Positions 27,458 through 37,134 of a stretch of DNA of 64,000 nt are shown piece after piece. This stretch comes from Anaerophaga thermohalophila DSM 12881 (lineage in GTDB: Bacteria > Bacteroidota > Bacteroidia > Bacteroidales > Marinilabiliaceae). The stretch is from the NCBI RefSeq assembly GCF_000191885.1, contig NZ_AEWI01000002.1:1-64000 (forward strand). Reading direction: 5' to 3'. Made by a program: the position numbers and the translations under genes. The notes beneath the pieces were generated by a model, which did not search any database, had not been told where the DNA came from, and saw nothing but the letters and a program-made list of their open reading frames with translations. Positions within the stretch are counted from its first letter, which is position 1. Every line of letters begins with the position of its first letter.

Positions 27458-29767
27458 TTAAGAGATTATTTTTAGTTTGGCAAATTTTAGCAGCAATTGT
27501 TTTTGTCCGGCATTATTAAAAAAGACGGTGGCTTTAACGTTAGGGTGCTCTCCTTCAATATGCAGCACCTTGCCTCGTCCAAAACGTTCGTGTTCTACAA
27601 TAATGCCCGGCTGTATCTCTTTTCCACTGGCCGGAACATAGTCATCGAACTTTTTTGTAGCAGATTGTCTGTTCAATACTTTTCCTGAAAAATTAACTTT
27701 TTGTTTTGGGCCGGGAGGTGTCTTTTCGAAACTGAATGTACGTTTTTCGGGCATTTTTTTACCACTCAATGGTGTTTTCGGCGGAGCGAAACTGTTGGCT
27801 TCCCCGGGAACGTTGAGGTATGACTGATCAATTTCGCCCAGGAAGCGACTGGGGCGGGCAAACGTCAGCTCGCCAAATTTGTAACGGCTTCGCGAAAAGG
27901 TGAGCGTGGCTCTTTCCTGTGCTCTTGTTAACGCCACATAGAACAAACGGCGCTCTTCTTCCAGCCCTGCTTCGCTGGTTGAGGCCATGCCTGACGGGAA
28001 CAATCCTTCTTCAATACCGACAATATAGACGTTTTTGAATTCGAGTCCTTTGGCGGCATGAATGGTCATGAGGGTGACTTTGTTGATGTCGTCAGGTTTT
28101 TCTGTATCCTGGTCTGTTAAAAGAGAGACTTCCTGCAAAAAATCAGCAAGGCCATTATTTTCCCCGCTTTCCTGTCTGTTGTCAGAAAATTCACGAATGG
28201 CGTTAAACAGTTCTTCCAGGTTTTCGAGTCGCGTCTGGCTTTCATGGGTTTTGTCCTGATGCAGCTCTTTTAATATCCCGCTTTGCGTGGCAATTTCATT
28301 TGTGATATCAAATGCCGAAAGGTTTGGTACCTGGCTGATAAAGCCGGAAATAAGCCGGGTAAAACTATTCAGTTTTCTAAGTGTTCCGGCATTGAAGCCG
28401 GTGTTGGGAAGGGCCGGATTGGTGAGAACAGCCCATAAACTAACATTGTTGTGGTTGGCCAGTGCCTCAATTTTATCCATAGTGGTTTTACCGATTCCCC
28501 TGGCCGGATAGTTGATAATTCTTTTCAGGGCTTCATTGTCGTTCGGATTGACCGATACCCTCAGATAGGCTAAAAGGTCCTTTATTTCTTTACGTTGATA
28601 AAAAGAAAGACCGCCATATATTTTATAGGGTATGTTTTTTTTACGCAGCGCTTCTTCAAAAATTCTCGACTGGGCATTGGTTCGATACAAAATTGCAAAA
28701 TCCTGATATTGGTATTGGTGTCTGAGTCGAACTTCGTTAATGTCATTGACAACAATAAAACCCTCGTCAACATCGGAATGAGCCTGAATCAGGTTGATTC
28801 TTGCGCCTTCATCGTTTCGCGAATAGATTTTTTTGTGTATTTGTCCTCTGTTTTTGACAATGATGCTGTTTGCTGCATTGACGATAGTCTGTGTGGATCG
28901 ATAGTTTTGTTCGAGTTTGAAAAGTTTATAGTCGGGATAATCGTTTCTGAAGTTTAGTATGTTCTCAATTTTAGCTCCCCGGAAGCTGTAAATACTCTGG
29001 GCATCATCACCTACCACACAGATGTTTTTATGCTTTTCGGCCAGTTTCCTGGTTATCAGATACTGTGAAAAGTTGGTATCCTGATACTCATCGACCAGGA
29101 TGTATTTGAAGCGTTCCTGATATTTGGCCAATACTTCGGGATGGTCGCGAAAAAGGATGTTTGTATTTAGCAAAAGGTCGTCGAAATCCATGGCTCCTGC
29201 TTTTCTGCATTCGCGCACGTAGTGTTCATAAATTTCGGGCATCATAGGGATATTGGCAGCTGCATCGGCCATGGTTCGTTTTTGATCCTGCGCGTATGCT
29301 GCCGGTACAATGAGGTCATTTTTCGCTGAAGAAATACGCCCGAGAATGGTTCCCGGTTTGTAAGCTTTATTTTTGTTCAGCTTCATATTTCTTAGGATGC
29401 TGTTAATGAGGCTCTTTGAGTCGGTTGTATCATAGATGGTAAAAGTAGGCGGGAAATTGATGTGTTTTGCTTCCATCCTCAGAATTCGGGCAAAGATTGA
29501 GTGAAAGGTACCCATCCAGAGTTTCGATGCCATTTCATGACCTACAATCTGACCAATGCGCTCCTTCATTTCACCGGCGGCTTTATTGGTGAAGGTAAGC
29601 GCCAAAATGGTCCAGGGCGGTACACCATTATTCAACAAATACGCGATTCGATAAGTAAGCACACGCGTTTTTCCCGATCCGGCCCCGGCAATAACCAGTG
29701 CCGGCCCGTCGATATCGACAACTGCTTTGTATTGCGCTTCGTTAAGTTGTTCCAGATAATTCTCCAC
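27458..29767 (-). CDS. ATP-dependent DNA helicase, UvrD/PcrA type
   Basis: 769 residues, SF1A helicase. Q motif LNEAQYKAV, Walker A GAGSGKTRVLTYR, motif II VDEYQDTN, motif III GDDAQSIYSFRGA, motif IV EQNYRS, motif V TIHAAKGLEFKNVYIVG, motif VI ALTRAQERATL. The C terminus carries the PcrA-like small Tudor-like domain (GIIVEHERFGRGKVLHIEGE). It unwinds DNA 3'-5' in repair and removes stalled complexes. Monocistronic as far as visible. Confidence 0.95.
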   Translation of the reverse strand: MENYLEQLNEAQYKAVVDIDGPALVIAGAGSGKTRVLTYRIAYLLNNGVPPWTILALTFTNKAAGEMKERIGQIVGHEMASKLWMGTFHSIFARILRMEAKHINFPPTFTIYDTTDSKSLINSILRNMKLNKNKAYKPGTILGRISSAKNDLIVPAAYAQDQKRTMADAAANIPMMPEIYEHYVRECRKAGAMDFDDLLLNTNILFRDHPEVLAKYQERFKYILVDEYQDTNFSQYLITRKLAEKHKNICVVGDDAQSIYSFRGAKIENILNFRNDYPDYKLFKLEQNYRSTQTIVNAANSIIVKNRGQIHKKIYSRNDEGARINLIQAHSDVDEGFIVVNDINEVRLRHQYQYQDFAILYRTNAQSRIFEEALRKKNIPYKIYGGLSFYQRKEIKDLLAYLRVSVNPNDNEALKRIINYPARGIGKTTMDKIEALANHNNVSLWAVLTNPALPNTGFNAGTLRKLNSFTRLISGFISQVPNLSAFDITNEIATQSGILKELHQDKTHESQTRLENLEELFNAIREFSDNRQESGENNGLADFLQEVSLLTDQDTEKPDDINKVTLMTIHAAKGLEFKNVYIVGIEEGLFPSGMASTSEAGLEEERRLFYVALTRAQERATLTFSRSRYKFGELTFARPSRFLGEIDQSYLNVPGEANSFAPPKTPLSGKKMPEKRTFSFEKTPPGPKQKVNFSGKVLNRQSATKKFDDYVPASGKEIQPGIIVEHERFGRGKVLHIEGEHPNVKATVFFNNAGQKQLLLKFAKLKIIS

Positions 29768-29807
29768 AGAAACTTATGGTTTTCAAAAGTTCGAATATAG
29801 TAATTCT

Positions 29808-31970
29808 TTAATTTTCGGGCACCAGTTCGATAGAAAAGTTGGGCATGTAAATATCTGCGTGGATATTATTTTTGTTCGTCTCCGTTACTTCAATAAATTC
29901 AGGATTTTCAGGTATTTCTACGGGCCGGGTCAGCCATCTGGCTTCGGGCACCGGGGTAAGTGAGAAATGGTCTGCATTTCCCCACCGGTTAAAATTTTTT
30001 ATTAGCAGTATATTTTTCCCTTTCTGCAGATGGAGGACAATCTCACACGTCAGGGGTTTTCCCGTATTGTCATTTCCGGCAAGTAACACTTCCTCCTTGT
30101 TTAGCCAAATCTGAATGCCATCATTCCCGGTTATCCGGTACAGATATTTTTGTGGATTTTCTGAATCGATTTCTACATAATAATAATGATGTGTTAGCGG
30201 TAGTGGTGCCGGCATGTCTTTCTGTCCTGAATTAGCCATCCATGATCCGTGTGAAATTTGCAGGCGATTGTTCGCGTTTGGGTTAACATGAAGGTCTTTG
30301 AAAGCTCCGTAGAAGGGCTTTGACCTGAATATCTGACCGGTCTGAATGGTGTCGTTTTCCGAACGTATCAAATCACCACGATTACCTTTTAGTGTTTCTG
30401 CCATCTCTGATAATGCCGTCCTGATTTTAATGGTTTTTCCTGCTTCGAAGGAAGTAAATTTCAGTAAGGCAGCTGGTTTTTGTCTGATGTCAAGGTTCCA
30501 TCGCAAAGCTGTGTTCGATGGTATCTCAGAAAGTCTGTCTGTTCCGGAAATGCTTCTGAACGGGGTTGCATTATTCAAATTAAGTGAGATTGTATCGTCG
30601 GGAGCGGTATATAATGGTTCAGCGGCAACCGGTTGGATCGTATCTTTCATTGTTATTTCGAGGACAGGAAGTTGCATCGGATCGGCCATGGCAGGAGGCG
30701 TCCATAGGATTTCGTGCCTTTGTCCGCGACTCAAAAACGCCGGTTCAATGCCACTGCCAAGAAACCTCACTTTTTCTATTTCATTGTGGAGCCCTGAGAA
30801 AACAATTTTTTGTGAAGCAGGGACTGCATTGACGAACAGATACAGATGGTTATCTTTCCAGGTAGCCGGCCATGATTCTGAGGTGTTGCCTAGTGGATTC
30901 TTCTGTGTGTGAAAAATAGCATTCCGGTTTACCTTGATCCATCGTCCCATGTGGCTCAAAATCTCTTCTTCCAATTCATCCAGGGAGCCATCTCCTCTGG
31001 GAGCAACGTTGAGAGCATAATTCCCACCCTCCGAAATCACTTTTACCAATTCGCGTATTTTGCTTCGTGCAAGACCAAGTGTATCGACGAATGTTTTATT
31101 CTTTTTGTATCCTAAAGACGGACTGAAGGCAGAATTTCGTTGTACCCATGGAATATCGGGAGTAATCTGCAGTGACTGATTAAAGGGAGAAGCGATGAAA
31201 TCACCCCTATTGTTGCCAATTTCATTGCTGATAAGGCATTGTGGTTGAAGACTTTTTATAAGTTCGCGTAATTCACGGCTTTGGGTTGGTGTATTTAGAC
31301 CTGAATAGAAATAAATGGCAGAAATATCACCGTAATTGGTTAACAATTCCCTGATTTGCCCGAGATTATTTTGATGATGGGCTTCGGTAACCGGTGCTCC
31401 GTGATGGGATGACATGGGCGATGCCGCAGGCAGGTGCCAGTCGGTCAGTGAGAAGTTGATTCCAATACCGATATTGGCATTTTTACATGCTTCGGCTATT
31501 TCTTCCATCAGATCATGACCAAATGAGGTAAAGTCGACGATATTAAAAGGAGTCGTTTCGGTTTTGAAGAGACAAAATCCGTCGTGATGTTTGACCGTGA
31601 AAACGATATTTCTGACACCAAGGTCCCTGGCAAGATTGATGAGCTTTGACGGGTCCCAGTTTTTAGGTGAAAAATCTCTTGCAGTTTGTTCATATTCATC
31701 GGCAAACATTCCGGCTTCGGCCCATATATTTTCTGCTCTTTCAGCTCTGTTGCCTTCCCATTCACCGCCTAAAACGGAATAAACACCAAAATGAACAAAC
31801 AATGAGAGTTTATCAGCATTCCATTGCTGCAGTGGGTCAACAGACAATCCTGCTTCTTTACCGATTTGCTCTTGTTTTGGTGTCTCTTTTTTGGCATCCG
31901 AACACATAGTAGTGACCAATGCAATTGATAGAAGAAGAATCTGTGTGATGAGAGTTGTATATTTTCGCAT
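29808..31970 (-). CDS. GH29 alpha-L-fucosidase-like lipoprotein with non-canonical active site
   Basis: 720 residues. Lipoprotein signal with Cys23 (SIALVTTMCSDAKKE). GH29 barrel about residues 45-370: LSLFVHFGVYSVLGGEWEGN, AEAGMFADEYEQTARDFSP, IVFTVKHHDGFCLFKTETTP. At the strand where fucosidases have the nucleophile (WFDG pattern) this protein reads IYFYSGL, placing Tyr222 where Asp is expected. The C-terminal 300 residues form beta domains of uncertain type. It may have a different substrate, a different nucleophile, or bind sugar without hydrolysis. Confidence 0.85.
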   Translation of the reverse strand: MRKYTTLITQILLLSIALVTTMCSDAKKETPKQEQIGKEAGLSVDPLQQWNADKLSLFVHFGVYSVLGGEWEGNRAERAENIWAEAGMFADEYEQTARDFSPKNWDPSKLINLARDLGVRNIVFTVKHHDGFCLFKTETTPFNIVDFTSFGHDLMEEIAEACKNANIGIGINFSLTDWHLPAASPMSSHHGAPVTEAHHQNNLGQIRELLTNYGDISAIYFYSGLNTPTQSRELRELIKSLQPQCLISNEIGNNRGDFIASPFNQSLQITPDIPWVQRNSAFSPSLGYKKNKTFVDTLGLARSKIRELVKVISEGGNYALNVAPRGDGSLDELEEEILSHMGRWIKVNRNAIFHTQKNPLGNTSESWPATWKDNHLYLFVNAVPASQKIVFSGLHNEIEKVRFLGSGIEPAFLSRGQRHEILWTPPAMADPMQLPVLEITMKDTIQPVAAEPLYTAPDDTISLNLNNATPFRSISGTDRLSEIPSNTALRWNLDIRQKPAALLKFTSFEAGKTIKIRTALSEMAETLKGNRGDLIRSENDTIQTGQIFRSKPFYGAFKDLHVNPNANNRLQISHGSWMANSGQKDMPAPLPLTHHYYYVEIDSENPQKYLYRITGNDGIQIWLNKEEVLLAGNDNTGKPLTCEIVLHLQKGKNILLIKNFNRWGNADHFSLTPVPEARWLTRPVEIPENPEFIEVTETNKNNIHADIYMPNFSIELVPEN

Positions 31971-32121
31971 AGTTATTGTCGGGTTATTTAATAATCGTCT
32001 GAAAAAAGAAAAACGCGGTGATGACAGGACGCAAAGTATTTATTATAAGAGAGTTATTGTCATAGATTTAATTAGTGCCCGTCTGTTCGCCCGCAAAATA
32101 TTGGATGACTTTCTTACGTGT

Positions 32122-32129
32122 CAAAGATA
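32122..32129 (-). promoter_or_regulatory. Candidate -7 box upstream of the GH29 gene
   Basis: The minus strand reads TATCTTTG, a perfect TAnnTTTG, about 150 bases before the GH29 start. The 438-base divergent gap (31971-32409) shows nothing else except AT-rich sequence. Confidence 0.4.
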
Positions 32130-32409
32130 AGAATTCCTGTTCGACGGAGCATAAATTTATAAAAATGCTTAAAACTGTTTGGCACATTCACAATTTAAAA
32201 ATCTGTTGATACGTTAAATAATTGTATTTTTGAGTTTGCTTCTGTAAGAGCTGTTTTTTTGTCAGGATTAAGTTGCAGGAAATTTTTGAACCGGAGTTGA
32301 CTGGTTGTTAATGAGTATTTAAAAGTTTGATTTGACAATGAGATTGGCAAAAAAAGACTTTTAAGAGTGAACTCAGTGAACTCATTTTCACACATTAAAA
32401 TAAACAGGA

Positions 32410-33651
32410 ATGGTTTATTTCCGTTATATCGCAATTTTCGTTTTTTTATTTTCAGGCTTTAAGGTTTCTATTGCTCAATTAACGGCAGATAACCCTGACG
32501 CTTCAGGGGCAAAAATTGATTATTTGTCAGAGACCCCCGGTGATACCGTGTTTTGTTTCCCCCGGAATGCATCTATGATTGTGAGTTATGAAGACGGATT
32601 TAGCGGTTTGTCTTATACATGGTACAGGCATAATCCGGCAGATAACTCCTGGAACTCTGTCATGCAGAGTGGAGGTGAACAATTGATTGTGAATGATGAA
32701 GGAGGTTACCGGCTTGTAGTTGAAGACAACGACAATGTTGTACTTGACCAGCGTTTTTGGGTTTTCAATTCTCAGGCAATAACCGATGTTAAGGCTGAAA
32801 TTGTTTACGACGATTGTTTAGGGGTTGATTTAATGGCATCTGCCGACAGTGTGCCTCTGATTTGTTATGATCCTGTGGATGGTGCTCAAGTCGGGGTTGA
32901 TTATGATTTGTCTTTTCAGTGGACTACATATCCTAAAAGTGACGTTCAGGAAAATGGAAGATATGCCTCTATTGATCCGCCTTATGAAGATTTAAGTTAT
33001 GTGGTAACTGTTACCGACAAATTCGGGAATAGTATTGAAGCCGGTGTGGATTATACTGCGATTGCGGTGAAGGCCGATTTTGAGATTGAGGTGCTTAAAA
33101 ATCCGGCTGAGAATGAAGGACAAGCTCAGAATGAAGGAGCTGAAAATAAACGACCAGATGAAGTCACGGGATCGGCCCCGTTTGAAATTAAGTTTACCGA
33201 TACCTCCATGGGGAAAGTAACAGCGTGGGAGTGGACTTTCGGTAATTCGGGCAGATCCATTGACCAGAACCCCCGTTTTGTCTTTTCCGAAGCAGGTCAG
33301 GATACCGTTTACCTGAAAGTGGTGAACCGGGATTCGGAATGTGAGGATTTGAGTGATCCTTTTGTTGTAAATATCTGGGAATCGCAGCTGGAGGTTCCGA
33401 ATGTGTTTACGCCTAATGACGATGGAATCAATGACGAATTCAGGGTGGCCTACAAATCACTGAAAAAGTTTGAAATGGTGGTTTTCAATCGTTGGGGCAG
33501 AAAAGTTTATGAGAGTACCGATCCTGCTGTAGGGTGGGATGGAGGTGGCCATGCCCCCGGGGTCTATTTTTATTACATCTATGCTGAAGGATACAATGAA
33601 GGAGAAGTCCACAAAAAGGATGGGGCTGTTCATTTGATTAAAGGGAAATAG
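32410..33651 (+). CDS. Secreted protein with PKD domain and T9SS type B (gliding-associated) C-terminal domain
   Basis: 413 residues. Signal peptide MVYFRYIAIFVFLFSGFKVSIAQ. Two Ig-like regions follow, the second a PKD domain at about 255-330 (FEIKFTDTSMGKVTAWEWTF, then FSEAGQDTVYLKVVN). The last 85 residues are the type B T9SS sorting domain: VPNVFTPNDDGINDEF, VVFNRWGRKVYES, GWDGGG, GVYFYYIYAEG. It is exported by T9SS, probably to the surface. No enzyme domain is seen; it may be a structural or adhesive protein. Confidence 0.9.
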   Translation: MVYFRYIAIFVFLFSGFKVSIAQLTADNPDASGAKIDYLSETPGDTVFCFPRNASMIVSYEDGFSGLSYTWYRHNPADNSWNSVMQSGGEQLIVNDEGGYRLVVEDNDNVVLDQRFWVFNSQAITDVKAEIVYDDCLGVDLMASADSVPLICYDPVDGAQVGVDYDLSFQWTTYPKSDVQENGRYASIDPPYEDLSYVVTVTDKFGNSIEAGVDYTAIAVKADFEIEVLKNPAENEGQAQNEGAENKRPDEVTGSAPFEIKFTDTSMGKVTAWEWTFGNSGRSIDQNPRFVFSEAGQDTVYLKVVNRDSECEDLSDPFVVNIWESQLEVPNVFTPNDDGINDEFRVAYKSLKKFEMVVFNRWGRKVYESTDPAVGWDGGGHAPGVYFYYIYAEGYNEGEVHKKDGAVHLIKGK

Positions 33652-33657
33652 TTTGGG

Positions 33658-34245
33658 TTATTCTTTACCGGAACATTTTACAATGATCTCCTCCAGTGAG
33701 CGCTTGGGAACATGGTGCACCTGGTTTTCATCGCGCCAGTATTTAATGTTGCCGTCTTTCACGTCTTCTATGACCACTTCTTCGCGTGGCTTACCAAGCG
33801 CAATGACTTCAATAATTTTCAAGTGACCGGGGAGTTTCAGGGCCTTTTGCAGTTTCAAACGGTCTACCGAACCGATGATGCATCCGCCCAGTCCCTGTTC
33901 TGCTGCACCCAACCGAATGCTTTGCGCTGCAATACCATCGTCACAGAAATAGGTGTCCGAAATGTTTACATCATTCAAAATGACGATGTAAGCCGAAGGA
34001 CGTTCACCCGGTGCCGGCCCGTCCCAGTCTTTCAGATAACCTGCCCATGATAAATGCGGGAATATTAGTTCATTGGTTTTTGCGTCACAAGAAATGAAGT
34101 ATTTCAAAGGTTGTTCATTACGGGCCGAGGGAGAAAGCCTGGCCAGGTCTACGAGGCTCTCCAGTACGTACTCGGGGATTGTGATGTCCTCGTAAAAACG
34201 ACGATAACTACGGTTTCGCCTGACTAAATCTTTTAAGTTGGTCAT
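33658..34245 (-). CDS. Nitroreductase-family FMN-dependent oxidoreductase
   Basis: 195 residues. FMN-binding pattern RRNRSYRRFYEDITIPEYVL at the N terminus, LARLSPSARNEQPLKYFI, then GLGGCIIGSVDR and the C-terminal VIALGKPREEVVIEDVKDG. These proteins reduce nitro groups, quinones or flavins with NAD(P)H. The substrate cannot be read. It lies tail-to-tail with the T9SS type B gene, six bases apart. Confidence 0.9.
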   Translation of the reverse strand: MTNLKDLVRRNRSYRRFYEDITIPEYVLESLVDLARLSPSARNEQPLKYFISCDAKTNELIFPHLSWAGYLKDWDGPAPGERPSAYIVILNDVNISDTYFCDDGIAAQSIRLGAAEQGLGGCIIGSVDRLKLQKALKLPGHLKIIEVIALGKPREEVVIEDVKDGNIKYWRDENQVHHVPKRSLEEIIVKCSGKE

Positions 34246-34484
34246 AATATAAAACGTTAGGTTTTAGTGTCTTACTTCTGATATTCGCGTAAATTTGCAA
34301 AATTGACAACAGCATAATTGATTTTTTAAGGTGTTCTCGAACTCTTTCGAGTCGTTTCGCTGACGACAAAAAAATAATTGCGTAGCAATTAGCTAATCCG
34401 ACAAATTATGACTTTAGCTTTTTAGTTATTTTTGGTTCTGGCTTGTCCAGGTTAGGATGTTAGATGGCTTGTTCTGTTTTTGGG

Positions 34485-34551
34485 CTGTCTTATCCACAAC
34501 TCAAACAACTATCTGAGATCAGGAAAGTTGCTTGAGTTATGTATAAGACAG
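34485..34551. repeat. Long near-perfect 67-bp hairpin
   Basis: CTGTCTTAT at one end pairs with ATAAGACAG at the other. Inside, AACTCAA pairs with TTGAGTT and CAACT with AGTTG, leaving a short loop at GATC. It occupies the SOD-nitroreductase gap (34246-34582). It has no T-run after it on either strand, so it is not a classic terminator. Confidence 0.65.
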
Positions 34552-34582
34552 GTTAGACCTGGCTTCCTATAAGTTCAGAATA

Positions 34583-35158
34583 TTAAAAACGTTTACCTAC
34601 AATATCCCAGTCGACACAATTCCAGAATGCTTCAATATATTCGGGGCGCCTGTTCTGATAATCCAGATAATAGGCATGTTCCCATACATCGCAGGTAAGG
34701 ATTGGAATCATTCCATTACGTATGGGATTACCCGCATTGCTTTCTTTTATGATTTCAAGTTTTCCGTCGCTGTTTTTCACAAGCCATGCCCAGCCTGAGC
34801 CGAAAAGTGTGGTGGCAGCCTGCGAAAATTTTTCCCTGAATGCACCGAAAGAGCCAAATGCTTCATCAATAGCCTGAGCCAGGGGACCTGTTGGCGCATT
34901 GCCGCCGTTGGGCGACAGGGAAGAGAAATAGAACGTGTGGTTCCAAACCTGGGCTCCGTTATTGTATATGTTTCCGTCGGCTTCATTGATGATGGTTTCC
35001 AGATCAGCATTTTCAAATTTGGTGCCCGGCACCAGATTGTTTAAATTATTGACATAAGCCTGATGATGCTTGCCGTAATGGAACTCCAATGTTCGTTTCG
35101 AAATGTGAGGCTCTAGAGCATCCATAGCATAGGGTAATTGAGGAAGTGAAAATTTCAT
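34583..35158 (-). CDS. sodB: Superoxide dismutase, Fe type
   Basis: 191 residues, cytoplasmic, dismutes superoxide. Metal ligands: His in EFHYGKHHQAYVNNLN, His in NNGAQVWNHTFYF, and Asp/His in [19 protein letters not shown]. The active-site Gln is in the AQVWNH segment, the arrangement of iron SODs; there is no NQD motif as in Mn-SOD. A second, Mn-type SOD is encoded 4 kb away. Confidence 0.94.
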   Translation of the reverse strand: MKFSLPQLPYAMDALEPHISKRTLEFHYGKHHQAYVNNLNNLVPGTKFENADLETIINEADGNIYNNGAQVWNHTFYFSSLSPNGGNAPTGPLAQAIDEAFGSFGAFREKFSQAATTLFGSGWAWLVKNSDGKLEIIKESNAGNPIRNGMIPILTCDVWEHAYYLDYQNRRPEYIEAFWNCVDWDIVGKRF

Positions 35159-35737
35159 GATTTTGTGTTTTTGTTTTACAAAAGAGTGTATTAAACTTTT
35201 ACAATCGATTGAATTTTGCTTTTGAGAGAAAGAAGAGCAGCCTGACAGATGCTATTCTGCCTCTCAAAAATTACAAAGCTGTCGTTGCTATCCAAATATA
35301 ATAAAAATACCGATTTTTTCAGGATTATTATTGGAAAAACTTGCTTGGCGGGGGAAAAACGATTTGTTAAAAAATCCGTTTTGGTTATCAATATCCCAAA
35401 CGGAGGGGGTTTGTGTCTATGAATTTTATCAGACTAAATCAATTACAAACGTATTTGTGAGATGTGTCATTTTTTTTATCCCCTGAAAGTGGAATATTTA
35501 CTGATGTTATTTTATGTATTAACAGACCGTTAGACTTCCAGATATAAGATGTCGGATCATCCAAATATAATCTTGGTATACTGCATCTTAAAAGAAAAAA
35601 AAGGTTTTGATTGCAAACAACTGATTTGCAATCCATTGGAAAAATCTAACGGAGTATTGATGTATAAATTACGGCGTTAAACTGGCACTGGTTAACACGC
35701 TTTTTTACACGTTTGAGTCCTTTGGCTTTTTGTTTGT
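35159..35737. other. Gap with R3 copy between Fe-SOD and proline dehydrogenase
   Basis: 579 bases without a gene. Bases 35522-35655 are the second R3 copy: ACAGACCGTTAGAC at one side and TCTAACGGAGT at the other form an inverted CCGTTAGA/TCTAACGG pair. The stretch 35159-35480 is AT-rich and featureless to me. Confidence 0.5.
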
Positions 35738-35836
35738 TTCATCCGTATAAAATTTATTTATTAAGGTCGGATGAAACTCGCATGATTGAGATTTATGCAT
35801 GTCCTTTTGTGACAAACCTTGTCATGCTCGTTTCAT
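35738..35836 (-). repeat. Repeat R1, copy h
   Basis: Full copy, CCG/CGG right stem, TGACAA/TTGTCA left stem. It ends 44 bases before the proline dehydrogenase start, with the left end facing that gene (antisense to it). Confidence 0.85.
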
Positions 35837-35879
35837 TACCAAAGTCCGGATGGATTTTTGGCTCTAATCTTTTTAACGT

Positions 35880-36794
35880 ATGATAAATAAAATAATTGCT
35901 TCGTCACTTCCCTATTTGCCCAAAAAATTTGTGTGGCTTTTTTCCAGGCGTTATATTGCCGGAGAGACAATTGATGATGCGGTGCGTGTTACGAGGGACC
36001 TGGCCGGGAAGGGCATGGTTGCTACCATTGATCATCTGGGGGAATATGTTGCTGATATTAAAGAAGCAAAAGCCGTTCAGCAGATTTATCTGGAAATGAT
36101 TGACCGGTTTGAATCGGAAAAACTGTCGGTCACTTATTCATTAAAGCCTTCAAACTTTGGTCTTCTGATAGATTTTGAGACTTGCTTTGAACTGGTCAGA
36201 AGTGTGGTGGAAAAGGCAAATCGGCACCACTCATTTGTCCGGATTGATATGGAAGACAGCAGCTGCGTGGATGCCGAGCTGGAGCTTTACCGACGGTTGC
36301 ATAAAATATATCCTTTAAATGTTGGTATCGTTATTCAGGCGTATCTGAAGCGTACACCAACCGATATTCAGTTTTTGGCTGAATTACATTCACCATCGAC
36401 TCCTGTTAATGTTCGCCTTTGTAAAGGAATTTATGTTGAACCTCCTGAAATTGCTATTCAGGACAGAAAAGCCATCAATAAACAATTTATCGAGACGCTT
36501 GAATTTTTCTTTGATAAAGGAATCTACGTCGGGATTGCGACACACGACCGGGCATTGACGGATATGGCCCGGCAATTGATAAATAAGTATTCGCTGACGA
36601 CTTCTGCCGACTATGAGTTTCAAATGCTCTATGGTGTTACGCCTGAATTGTGTTCCGAAATTATAGCTGCCGGACATCAAATGAGAGTATATGTGCCTTA
36701 CGGAAAAAAATGGCTGGGCTATTCATCACGCCGGCTGAAAGAAAATCCCAAAATGGTTTTTTATATTATTAAGGCTCTCTTTAAAAGAGGATAA
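35880..36794 (+). CDS. Proline dehydrogenase (monofunctional, PutA-like domain)
   Basis: 304 residues, FAD-dependent (beta-alpha)8 barrel oxidising proline to pyrroline-5-carboxylate. Visible: VSLKPSN-type segment (TYSLKPSNFGLLIDFET), FVRIDMEDSSCVD, VNVRLCKGIYVEPPEIA, IATHDRALTD, FQMLYGV and the YSSRRLKENP end motif that binds proline carboxylate. The P5C dehydrogenase partner is not adjacent. An intrinsic terminator follows. Confidence 0.93.
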   Translation: MINKIIASSLPYLPKKFVWLFSRRYIAGETIDDAVRVTRDLAGKGMVATIDHLGEYVADIKEAKAVQQIYLEMIDRFESEKLSVTYSLKPSNFGLLIDFETCFELVRSVVEKANRHHSFVRIDMEDSSCVDAELELYRRLHKIYPLNVGIVIQAYLKRTPTDIQFLAELHSPSTPVNVRLCKGIYVEPPEIAIQDRKAINKQFIETLEFFFDKGIYVGIATHDRALTDMARQLINKYSLTTSADYEFQMLYGVTPELCSEIIAAGHQMRVYVPYGKKWLGYSSRRLKENPKMVFYIIKALFKRG

Positions 36795-36806
36795 ACCTGT
36801 TTGAAG

Positions 36807-36838
36807 AAAGGGTCGTTTCACGTTCGAAACGACCCTTT
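36807..36838 (+). terminator. Intrinsic terminator of proline dehydrogenase
   Basis: AAAGGGTCGTTTC and GAAACGACCCTTT form a perfect 13-bp stem with a 6-base loop, 13 bases after the stop codon. The stem-end T run is short. Confidence 0.75.
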
Positions 36839-36956
36839 ACACACAGGAATTGTTGGGAGGAAATAAAAAATGTTTCCACGCTTCAAATGTCTTCTTTTAT
36901 TGTCTTTTCTGTGTTATCTCTATGTTATCGCTGTTTTAAATTCTTTACGCAGGCCA

Positions 36957-37069
36957 ATCTTTCAATACTGAAAACAGGTGAAGCTAAAGCTGTTCGGTTC
37001 ACTACTCTTGAAGCAATTTGCAGAGAATTTAAGTGTCAACCTGGTGATATACTTGAGTGGAAAGAATAG
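36957..37069 (+). pseudogene. C-terminal remnant of a small XRE-family (YozG-like) regulator
   Basis: The frame ends with NLSILKTGEAKAVRFTTLEA, ICREFKCQPGDILEWKE, which is the recognition helix and end of the short Cro/CI-type HTH proteins (usual length about 70 residues). The upstream part of the frame (MSSFIVFSVLSLCYRCFKFF) is unrelated, and no HTH N terminus is found in any frame nearby. So the first half of the gene is lost. R4 follows four bases after the stop. Confidence 0.65.
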
Positions 37070-37072
37070 TTT

Positions 37073-37131
37073 AAAAGTGTCTGTCCATAAAGTACCATTT
37101 GCTGTGTTATGCTTGCCGCCAAAATACTCAT
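37073..37131 (+). repeat. Repeat R4, left arm (interrupted element)
   Basis: AGTGTCTGTCCATAAAGTAC, then GCTTGCCGCCAAAATACTCA. It is the inverse of 51318-51376. The matching second arm resumes at 37388, with R1 and R3 copies between them. Confidence 0.75.
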
Positions 37132-37134
37132 TTA

